Source: Dermatophagoides farinae (taxonomy: Eukaryota; Arthropoda; Arachnida; Sarcoptiformes; Pyroglyphidae). From it: 64,000 bases of DNA. The stretch covers positions 3,945,001 to 4,009,000 of the forward strand of contig NC_134682.1 in assembly GCF_024713945.1 (NCBI RefSeq), in the 5' to 3' direction. Shown piece after piece: positions 1-10,385 of this stretch (its first letter is position 1; every line of letters begins with the position of its first letter). A model generated the notes under the pieces. That model ran no database searches. It saw only the letters and a program-made list of their open reading frames with translations, and was not told the origin of the DNA. A program made the position numbers and the translations under genes.

Positions 1-3000
1 GAGAAATAAAAAAAAATCGAATTTTTTTTCTCTCTTTCTCTCTGATGATGAATAAATAAAGATAATTACAATTTTTCAACAACAAAACAGCCGTTTTTTT
101 CGATTTTTTTTTGTGTGTATCAACAACGATTCACTTATTAAAGAATTTGATTATTATGATGAAAAATTCTCTAGAGAGTGAGAGAGAGAGATTCTGAAGA
201 TTCTGGCTGAAATCTGATGTTGCTGCTATCATCATCATCATCATTAAATTTAATTAAATTTGTTTTTTTACGAAGAAAAAAAAACAACGAACGATAATAA
301 TCTGATTATCATCGTCAGCAGAAAGAAAGAAAAAAAAAGAAATTGATTAATTAAGATCAATTATTATTGATTATGATGAAATGTTATTGATACAATGGCA
401 AACATTAACCATTTTTACCTTTGATTGGATGACTGATAATGTTTGACTTTTTTTTTCTTAAAAATGAAATTTTATACACTCGACGATTGATGAGAATCTT
501 CATCATCATCATCATCATTAACATTAACATTGACATATACATTGATAAGGCGTGTGTGTGTGTGTAGGCCAATTTTGATCTTGTTTTTTTTTCTCTTATT
601 CTTTTGCATCAAAATAATTGAGATTCATTTTGTAAGTGAGTGTACAGGAAAAAAAAACAAAAACTAATTGTTTTTGTTTTGTTTTGATTTGTTTTGTTGT
701 TTTTTTTCGTTAGACAAAACACAAAACATGATGATGATCACATAATAATATTCTTGTGTATCTTGAAGGTATTGAATTATTTATTCCACATTCGTTAGTT
801 ATTCATATATGATGATGAAATTCATTTAGACGCCCAATTCCAATGAATGAAATTCCAATTATTCATTAGTTATACGGTTACATTCCCATTATATCTTAAC
901 GCTTAATGTCAATTACTGGCAAAAATAAAAAGCAATAACAACAACAACAACAATGATAACCGAGAAGAAAAAAAAAAGAATTTCGTTACATAAAACCACG
1001 ATAAATGAGAAAAAAGAATCAGAAGAGAATCGATGATCCAACAAAAAAAAACCTCAAGTAGTACGTATATATATTAATTAAATGCACATTGAATGAATAA
1101 TATACACATCGCCCGCCATTACCATTATCATCAAAAAAAAAAAAAAAAAATGTTGATGGTCGGGTTCAATCAACATTCACAATGAAAATTTTCCCTAGTC
1201 TATTGCACCTATTTCCTATTGATTCGTTAACTATATATATATATATCCAAAGCTAAACAACAGTTCTATCATTAAATTTCAATCATTTTTTTTCCGCATC
1301 AAAAAAGAAAAGATTGCAATATCGCATTGGTTGTCGTGTCTCTCTGTGTGTGTTCACATGATCGGATAATTAGATTGAATTGTTGTAATTCCTTTACTGG
1401 AGATACTTGCAAGAATTCATTTTATGTATATATCGATTGATCGATTCTGATTATCGTTCATTTTTTGAATCACACAATTACCAATAATAATAATGATGAT
1501 AATGCGATTAATAATAATGTTACACAATTGACAAAAGAAAATAAGAATAAGAATAAGATGAAAATATGTCGACATGTACGAGAGATATTTCAAAAAAAAA
1601 AAAAAAAAATTCTCATTTTCAAAAAAAAAGTATTTCATTTTCATTATATAATATATAAATTATCAATGATGAAGTCTGAAAAATTTTTTTTTCTGTGGTT
1701 TTTCTTGTATTTTCGGAAATGTTATGTTATGTTCACACACACAATTGACTGATGACAATAATTTGAGATTTTTTTTCTGGTCGGTCTAAAGAATTTGTGA
1801 TAAGAATTTTTTTTGGGTTAGAAATATTAATGGAATATAATGTGATGACTTGAAAGGATTTTCAATGTGTTTTGGTGGTGTTGATGGTGATGGTGTGTGC
1901 GGTAGTGGTGATAATAATGATAACAATAGCAATATGATTATGAAAGAATCAAATTCATTCAATCGTGATAATGATGATGATGATGATGATGATGAATTGT
2001 TAATTTCATTTAAATTTTTTTTTTCAATAAAAAAAAATTTTTTTTTTCTATCATCAGCATTTTTCGAATTTCTTTTGTGAAAGAATCAAATTCATTCAAT
2101 CGTGATAATGATGATGATGATGATGATGATGAATTGTTAATTTCATTTAAATTTTTTTTTTCAATAAAAAAAAATTTTTTTTTTCTATCATCAGCATTTT
2201 TCGAATTTCTTTTGTTTGCCAATGTTTGGATGCCATTTTGTCTTACTTGTCTGATTTCGGTGGAAATAGCCTTAATAATGTTAATGGTTTGATGATGATG
2301 ATGATTAGAGGCCAATCAATTTTGATTTTCACACATTCAATAAATCGACAATGATGATGATGATTATCATTATTTTAGGGGCCAATGGTTTTTTTTGTTG
2401 TATCCAATTGGGAATTGCCCAAGAAATTTTTTTTTTCTTTAAATTCTTGTATCTGAACAACAGTGGATGCCTTAATTGATGTTGATTTGACTTGAATTTT
2501 TTTTTTGTTTGGTCAAATTCGAGTACGAGTGGCATCCATTTCGTTTTATTTTTTCGTTTGAACGATTATCATCATCATTATCAAACATTATTCAACGTCT
2601 GGAGACTCTTTTTTTTTGTTTTGTTCAAAAATCCCATTGAGAACCCAAAATGAAACTAGAGAGAGAGAAAAAAAGAAAACTTTTTCATTCCAAAATTATC
2701 ATCCACACAACAACAACAACCACCACTTTGCAGAATTAATGGCTAATTATATCTCACTTTTTATAGCCGAAAAAAATAATCAAGTGAAAAAAAACTGTAT
2801 ATAAAAAAGTAACAAAATGAAAAAGAAAGAAAAATTCTACAAAATTCAGTTAATATCATCATCATCATCATCATCATCATCCACAGATTTGAATGAACAG
2901 AATTTGGATTCTTTTTCTAATGTTAATATCACATTATCCGTATAACTTATCCTGAGGCATTAACATATCATTTACATTATTCATTTTGATTTTGATGATG

Positions 3001-3044
3001 ATTTGTTAACTAACTTTCTATATATAATTTTTTTTTGTTTACAG
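1..3044. other. Noncoding DNA upstream of, or intronic to, F-spondin
   Basis: I recognise no coding exon here on either strand. The stretch is AT-rich with poly-A/T runs, ATC/GAT and CA repeats and an exact tandem duplication near 2 kb. The first spondin exon I can read starts after an acceptor at 3043-3044 and opens in mid-codon, so the signal-peptide exon must lie further upstream, either outside the window or as a short exon here that I cannot recognise. Most of this stretch is therefore probably a long first intron or 5' flank. Confidence 0.5.
1941..2214. repeat. Exact 137-bp tandem duplication
   Basis: Positions 1941-2077 and 2078-2214 are two directly abutting copies of the same 137-bp unit, beginning TGAAAGAATC and ending TTTCTTTTG. 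By eye they match at every base, including the homopolymer runs (10 T, 9 A, 10 T) and the GAT repeat. Homopolymers normally drift quickly, so the duplication is either very recent or an assembly artefact. The copies lie in apparently noncoding DNA. Confidence 0.9.
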
Positions 3045-6000
3045 TTGTTTTACAAGGTGATCAACATCGACCATCCAAATATTCTGTTCCAGGTGGTTCA
3101 ACAATCTATGGCCCATCATCATCATCATCATCATCCGGTGGAAATAGCCAAAGATTTACTGAATTTGTGTTATATGTTGTTCCTAAAGATTTTTCATCAT
3201 CATCATCATCATCACAATCTTCATTATCATCATCAAATTTAAATCGTTGGACATCATCATCATCTTCCGTATCACCATCATCAACACAACAACGATCATT
3301 ACTCGATGTTGGTAGTTTTCAGGTAAATTATGTTGAAAATTTTTTTTGTTTTTTCAATTATCCATATGGGAACCATATTGTGATTTTGTTTTTGTTTTCA
3401 TTTTTTTTTTGTTTCATGTGACAAATTATCGTTATTGATAGTAGCGTTGTAGATCTCATATAGATTTTGTCTCCATAAAAAAATAACGTCTTTTTTTTAC
3501 TTTGAGCATAAAAAAAAGTAGAATGAAACAAAACAAAAAAATTAAACGATGCATGCAATTTGCAAACTATGATGATGATGATGATGAAGCTTCACATAAT
3601 GATTCTGCTAAAGCCTAGGCCAATCGAAAGAGTTGAATAATTAATTCTATATAGCCGCCGAGAGAGACAGAATGAGAAAAAAATTTATTATGAAAAAAAA
3701 AGTTGCAAATTGAAGAAGAATCGTGTAGTATTTAATTATTTTTTTTTTGTTTCTACTAACTAATTTTCTTGTTTGATTCATCGTAAAAAGCCTCAAGTGT
3801 ACACCGATTCATTGGTAAAATTATCTAAAGATTGTCCAAATGCTGTAACGCATACATCGCCAGTGCCAAAGAATGAAATAAGCGTCATGTGGCTTGCACC
3901 ACAACAAGGTTCTGGATGTATAGTATTCAAGTAAGTAGTCGTGATTTTTTTTTCCACCGAATATGTGAATTTGATTGAGAAGAATGGCCAAATTATTGAA
4001 TGGTTGTTTTTTTTGGCGTTGATTTTTTTTTTGATTTTGATTTTGGATAATTAATTATCTATATATTCCATGCAATTTTTTCTATCATTGATTTACATAT
4101 GAAAACCAAAAAAAAAAACAGAGCTATTGTAGCCGAAAATAAAGACAGATGGTATCATGAAGATGGTGGCCTAACCAAAGTGCTTTGTGAAGAAGAAGCC
4201 GATACGATAGCCGATGCTGAATCGGAAATTGTCGATGAATGTTGTGCCTGTGATGAGGCTAAATATGAAGTTACATTCGAAGGTTATTGGTCTAAATATA
4301 CACATCCAAAAGATTTTCCTGCTAATGCATGGCAAACACATTTTTCCGATATAATTGGCGCTAGTCATTCATCCGATTTTCGTATATGGGAATATGGTGG
4401 CTATGCTAGTGAAGGTGTTAAACAAGTAGCCGAATCCGGTATAACGAAAAAACTTGAATCAGAATTGAAAGCAGAATCAAGTAAAATTCGTACGATAATT
4501 AAAGCTCGTGGTCTTTGGTATCCAAATTTAAATGGCAAAACATTTGCCGTATTTCGTGTGGATAATCGTCATCATTTAATGTCATTATTATCGATGCTTG
4601 GTCCTAGCCCTGATTGGTTCATCGGAGTTAGTGCATTGGAATTATGTTTGAAAAATTGTTCTTGGGTTGCCGATAAAAGTATCAATTTATATCTTTGGGA
4701 TGCTGGCACTGATTCTGGTGTCACTTATCTATCACGTGATCTACCAACCATACCACAGGAACGAATTCGTCGTATAACATCTACATCGCCTAATTTACCC
4801 GAATCACCATTCTATGATCCAAGCGGTGCACCAATGAAACCATTCGCACGGCTAACCATTTCAAGGCAACGAATTTATGAAAAAGTTTGTGGTGATGATG
4901 ATAACCGTTTTAGCATATCTGATTTTGATGATGATGATAATCGATGTAAGTTGATGTTGATGATGGATAATCTAATTTAGCTCAAATTTTGATGAGTCAG
5001 ATGTTTTTACTTTGTGTGTGTATGTGTGTGTGTTTGGAATGCGATCACTAATTGGCTTCATTCTTCTTTTTTTTCATCTCTTTTTTATTTCTGTTATTTA
5101 TTTAGCTACCGATTGTTCAGTGACCGAATGGACTGTATTTGGTCCTTGTTCAGTTGCATGTGGCCATGGAATACGTAAACGAACTAGAAATTATATGAAT
5201 GAAAAACGAGCTAAAGAAGTTGGCTGTAATATGAAACTAATTGAAACTGAAGAATGTGGTGCTAAATGTGTCAATAACGTTAGCTGTGAAACTACAGCTT
5301 GGTCTGAATGGACCTCGTGTAATGTTACATGTGGTCGTGGATATCGGAAAAGAAATAGAAAATTTTTACATCGTTTAGCCAGAAATTTATGCCAAAATGT
5401 TGAACTTGAACAACGTGAATCATGTGTTGGAACTTTGTCTAATTGTGGCCATCAAAATCAACATCAATCATCATCCTCATCTTCATCTTCATTATCATCA
5501 ACTTCAACCGGATCATCAACTGGCCATAATAATTATGATCAAGAAATAATTGAACCACATTGTGCAGTGACCAGCTGGTCTGAATGGACACCATGTTCAG
5601 TTGAATGTGGTAAAGGAGTCAAATATCGTAATCGATTGTATATTAATGCTTATAAATCGAAAAATGTTTGCAATGTTAAATTGATACAAGTAATCGAATG
5701 TTTCAACAAAGCCTGTATAACGCATAATAATGATGCACAACGTAAGTGTGTTTCAATTGAATTCTAAACATTTTCCTTTTCTATAATAATAACAACAACA
5801 ACCAAACAAAACTATCATTACATGGATAAAATTTCAAAGAATTCTTTATATTCACTATGAGAGAAAAACAAAAATCATGTTATGAACATGGAAATTTTTC
5901 CATAATATCAGAATGAATTAGGATCATACACACACAGACAATCATAATGTATTCGAGATATAGTTTCATTAATTTCTTCTACAAGAATTTCTCATATATG

Positions 6001-7426
6001 ATATGGCTTAATTTTTTTTATTCTTTTTCTTTCTTTTCATATATATTTAACTTAATTTTTCTGCTGCTGTTGTTGATCGTTGTCTGCGACAGATGTATGT
6101 TCATTATCAAAAGAAGTGGGCCCTTGCCGTGGCTATTTTCCTCGTTATTATTACGATTCAAGTAAAGGTGCCTGTCTACAATTTATATATCGTGGTTGTC
6201 GTGGAAATCATAATAATTTTGAACGTTTACAAGATTGTAAAGAAAAATGTGAAAATCAATTTAAAGGTATTACGTGATATATGAATTTTTTTTTCGTAAA
6301 ATATAATGATGTTTTTTTTTGGAAAAAAAAGGATTTATCGATGAAAATATACGTTCAAATACAAATGTTCAAATGTATAATCAATATAATCATTCAATGA
6401 CATCACCATTGATTGGTGATGATCAAAATTTGGTTATCGATTGTGTTGTAAGTATTGATTGATTGATTGATCGATTGATCGATCGAATGAATTGAAAAAC
6501 AAAAACTACATTTTCATCATCATCATCATCATAGGTAACGGTATGGTCCGAATGGAGCCAATGTACAAAACCATGTGGTAAAGCAAGAAAAGAACGTAGA
6601 CGTGAAATAAAATTAAATCCACAGAATGGTGGACGTAAATGTCCAAAATTGGTACAACGACGTAAATGTAAAGAGAATCCACCATGTGGTAAGTTATATC
6701 ATTTGATAATGAAATTCTGATTTATTCAGAGAAAAAAAAATTGTTTCATTCAAATTGCTTTTGGCTTATGGCTTTTTTCCTTTTTTTTCCTTTTCGATAT
6801 TTTTTTGTTTCACATTTCATATCCATAATGCTTTCGATAATATGATGATAATAGTTTCGGATAATCGAAATAATTATCAACAAAAAAAGAATGGCCATAA
6901 TAATTATCATCATCAGCATCATCATCATCATCATCAACAGCAACCATATGGTGGCTATCATCATCAATATCATCAAACATCATCATCATCATCAGCAGCA
7001 GCAGCAGCAACATCACAACAGCAGCAATCACGAAATACTCAGGATTATCCACAATTAAACTAACAATCATAAAAAAAAGTCAAATGAAGATGCCACTTAT
7101 GCTGATTATGATGACCGCTGATAATAATGATAATCAGTCGCAATTATTATTATTATTATCATCATCATTTATTTTCAATTTCCCGCGAATTTTTTTTTTC
7201 TCTTTCTATCTCTTCTTGATGATCTTCTTATTTTGTGCTATACACAGAATGTGCAATGAGCCAATGGAGTGAATGGAGTTCCTGTGAAGCTCATTGTGAT
7301 ACCGGTAATGGATTAAAACATCGTCATCGTAATATAACACAATATCCGGATCCTGGAAGGCCAACATGTGGTGCTACTGTTGAAAGACAATATTGTGTCG
7401 ATTATCCAACACCTTGTAATAATTAA
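3045..7426 (+). CDS. SPON1: F-spondin (spondin-1), 5' incomplete
   Basis: Secreted matrix protein of the F-spondin family, which acts in cell adhesion and axon guidance. Readable exons are 3045-3322, 3791-3930, 4122-4945, 5106-5741, 6093-6266, 6332-6447, 6535-6688 and 7248-7426; the phases join into at least 833 codons ending in TAA. In order: a reeler domain (exons 1-2, with CPNAVTHTSPVPK), a Spondin_N domain (exon 3, with FRIWEYGG and GVSALELC), three thrombospondin type-1 repeats (exon 4), a Kunitz domain (exon 5, with GPCRGYF), then two more TSRs with WSEW motifs (exons 7 and 8). The Kunitz domain fits invertebrate F-spondins and is absent from vertebrate SPON1. ATC repeats add poly-Ser tracts to the reeler domain and the TSR2-TSR3 linker. 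The signal peptide exon is not seen. An alternative 3' exon is listed separately. Confidence 0.93.
6855..7063 (+). other. Possible alternative His/Gln-rich 3' exon of F-spondin
   Basis: After the TSR4 donor at 6689 an acceptor at 6853-6854 leads into an open frame in the correct phase (phase 1). It encodes a His-, Gln-, Ser- and Ala-rich tail ending YPQLN then TAA at 7061-7063. Splicing 6688 to 7248 instead skips it and adds the last TSR in the same phase. The stretch may be a real alternative terminal exon, part of a longer exon using the weak donor inside CATATGGTGGC near 6950, or simply intron made open by CAT repeats. No polyadenylation signal directly follows its stop. Confidence 0.35.
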
Positions 7427-8578
7427 ATGGCATAATACCATACAATACCATATATATTGTTATAAGTCTTTGAGAACCAAACAAAACAAAAAAAACAAAT
7501 TCTGGTTCTCATTATGAACGATTTTATTGTCTAAAGTCAAGTTCATCATCATTCCTGTGTCATTATCATCATCATCATCATCATTTGAATTGTTCATTCT
7601 TTTTTCATCATCACCATCATCAATCATCGTAAACTACAATACAATAGAATACATACTAATACTATTTCACATCATTGCACTTAATTATCCAACATACAAT
7701 TCTTTCACATTATCATCATCATCATCACGATCATCAGTCTGTGGAACATCAAACAAATATAAAGAAAAAAAAATGAATTGGAAAATCCCCCCCCACTTTC
7801 ACGGCATGGGGTTGCCCCTACTAATTAATCATTTCATTTTTTCTCTTGTGTATGAATGGATGGCCATATATATATATATTGGTTATAAATTTGTATTGGT
7901 TGCTGTCGTTTGGTGATGATGATGATGATTGTTCATTCGTTTTTATTTGTCTATTTTGTTTTCATTTTGTTTGTTTGTTTGTTATTGTTGTTGTTGTTGT
8001 CCCTCTGTTTTTGATGATCCATTTGGTTTTTTTTTGTTTTGGGGTTTTTTTCTCTCTCTCTCTCTTGCTACCAATTCTGGTTCATCCATCCATTCATTTA
8101 TTCTTTGTTATAACCAACTAACCAACAGACAACAACAACAACAACAAAAAAAAAAATCTATCATTCACATTGTAAACACCAAGAATTTTTCATTTTCATT
8201 TTTTCATTCACCATAATAAGAATCACACTCGCACACACACACCCATACATGTATTGAACCATCATCAATTTGATGATTCGATTCTAAATCGACATATATA
8301 ATGTAAATATGGCTGTTGTTTTTCTTCATGATTTTTTTTGGCAAAAAATGAATTTGCAAATCTTCCATTTTGATTATTAATTTGTCATTATATTTAAAAT
8401 TATTGATTCAATATAATAATAATAATAATAAAAATATTTATAATAATAATAAATTATGAAAATCAAAAAAATGATGATGAAAACGATGATGATGATGTTT
8501 GTATTAAAAACAAAACAAAACAAAAAGTTTATATTTGGAAAATAAAAATTGTTGCATGATGATGATGATTTAGCTGTG
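7427..8578. other. Convergent 3' flank between F-spondin and the EF-hand gene
   Basis: No gene recognised. It should hold the 3' UTRs of two convergent genes. It is rich in ATC/GAT, TTG and CT repeats. I did not find an unambiguous AATAAA close behind the F-spondin stop. Confidence 0.5.
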
Positions 8579-9136
8579 CTATAATAATGTTTTAATAAAT
8601 TCTTCATAATTAATTTTACCATCACGATCATGGTCAGTTGTTTTCAATAATTCATCCAAATCTCTTTCGGTAATTGATTCATCCATCATTAACATTGCCG
8701 ATTTAAGTTCATCACGTGTTATATAACCATTTTTATCTTTATCAAATACTAAAAATGCTGCCTTCAAATCGGCTTCAGCATCATCATCTTTTGGTGTTTT
8801 GAAACGTGAAAACCAATGTAAAAAATCTTGTTCATTAATTAATTGATCACCTTAAAAAATAAACACAATTGATTGATCAATGGTTTAGATTTGAGTCAAG
8901 TTTTTTTTTTACTTACCACTTTTTGATGCTTCTTTAAATATTTTTTGCAACATTCGATCAGATACAGCGACACCTATACTGGTCATCATATGTTTCATTT
9001 CATCGGAATTTAATTTACCATCATGATTAGTGTCAAACATTGCAAATGCACATTTTAATTGGCCATCATCAATTTTTTTATATTTAGATTTATGCATAGA
9101 TCCAGTGGTCGATGATTTTGATGATGATTTTGATGA
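8579..9136 (-). CDS. Four-EF-hand calcium-binding protein (calmodulin-like)
   Basis: Exons 9136-8917 and 8850-8579 join in phase 1; from ATG 9097 the product is 150 aa. EF-hands 1, 3 and 4 have canonical loops ([36 protein letters not shown]). The second loop, which spans the intron, is [12 protein letters not shown] and lacks the acidic ligands, so it probably does not bind calcium. The first exon is open for 13 codons upstream of ATG 9097, back to an acceptor at 9137-9138, so the true start may be in another exon; a possible one, encoding only MKKAM, lies at 9236-9250 (donor ATG|GTTTGA, weak). The sequence is too diverged from standard calmodulin or arthropod troponin C to name. It converges on F-spondin. 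Confidence 0.85.
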
Positions 9137-10385
9137 CTATAGAGATTAAAAAAAAATTAAAATTTAACTATAGTTATCTTGTCAAAAAAAAAAAAAAAAA
9201 AAAAATAAAATAAAATAAAACATAGAACATCAAACCATTGCTTTCTTCATGATCTTATGGATCATTCGGTAAAGATTTTTTTTTCAATTAACACAAACAA
9301 ACAAACAAACAGGAAAAAAAAGACAACAAAGAATCGTTGTATTCTTTAAGAGAAGCAACAAATGAAAAAAAAAATTTAAAATAAGAATAAGAATTTGTCG
9401 TTATAACACACAGACACAAAAAAAATCAATAAAAATAAAGCATCAGAAATGATAAACACACAACAACGGAGAATCGAAAACGATTCGGTTATATGGTATT
9501 TGCTTATTTGTCGTCGTTGTTTTATTTTTTCTTTTCTTCATTAACCACCATCACCGCCACCAACGCCTTTTTCATTTATTCATTTATCCATGCCAGTTGT
9601 TGCGTATACCTTCATCATTTTATTTGGTTCGTTGTTTTATTAGTGGCAAAAAAATAAAAAATGAAAAATGAAATAGTAACATCAAAGATGGCATAAACCA
9701 AAAATAAATTGGATACAAGTTTTTTCTTTTGATTTTTTTTTTGTTTGCTAAAAATAACCATCGTTTTATTTTTTTCGATTCTAAAAATGTAGCCCCAACC
9801 AAATGAAATATAGAGAAAAAGAAAAATTTGCATTTCAATTCATATGCCAAGAATGTCAACCATTATTATAGACAAACAAAACATTAATCACATAATCATC
9901 ATCATCATCATCATGAATATGAGGATCATTCTCCAAGGAAACAGTCGAATCATTGTCTTGTTTTTTTTGTCGTTGTTGTTGTTAAATTTAGGTGCGAGAA
10001 AAATATGAAAATGATAATCATACTGATGATAGTCATGGACAATGTAGTTGTATTTATGCTGCATTTATTTATCTTATCCTGTAAAAATAAATTATGGATG
10101 AATTGATTAAAGACAAGATAATCTAAGAAGGTTAATTAATGTGATTATCATCATCATCATCATCATCAATTGTCATTCTTTTATTGTGAGATTTGAATAT
10201 TTATTCGAATTTTATCATGTCATCAGTAATGCCATCTTTTGGTCGAAAACGCCAAATCATATGATGAGCAATATAGATATATCTATATCGTGTGTATACA
10301 TTTATGATATCATCTTGTGGTTTTGCCGCCAAATTTTTTTTTTACGATCAAGTTTTTACATTCCGAATCCATTGATTATATCAAT
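9137..10385. other. Intergenic region between divergent EF-hand and FAN1 genes
   Basis: Mostly noncoding and repeat-rich, and should hold the promoters of the EF-hand gene (-) and FAN1 (+). Two weak coding candidates exist: the 15-nt MKKAM mini-exon on the minus strand at 9236-9250, and a plus-strand stretch 9992-10084 that follows an AAATTTAG acceptor, stays open 30 codons to TAA and is followed at once by AATAAA (10086-10091). Neither is strong enough to call as a gene. Confidence 0.45.

Noticed and set aside
2010-2315. Minus-strand frame with a long poly-Ser run
   Set aside because: It is the antisense of the GAT repeat in the tandem duplication and has no domain content outside the repeat.
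6461-6486. GATC/GATT-rich stretch as a possible regulatory palindrome
   Set aside because: It is a simple GATT/GATC repeat inside a short F-spondin intron; similar stretches occur at 20.69, 54.45 and 61.77 kb without common context.
9992-10084. Possible plus-strand 3' exon with a 30-codon frame, stop and AATAAA
   Set aside because: Two different phases are open over the same bases and no upstream plus-strand exon can be joined, so the frame is probably chance in AT-rich DNA.
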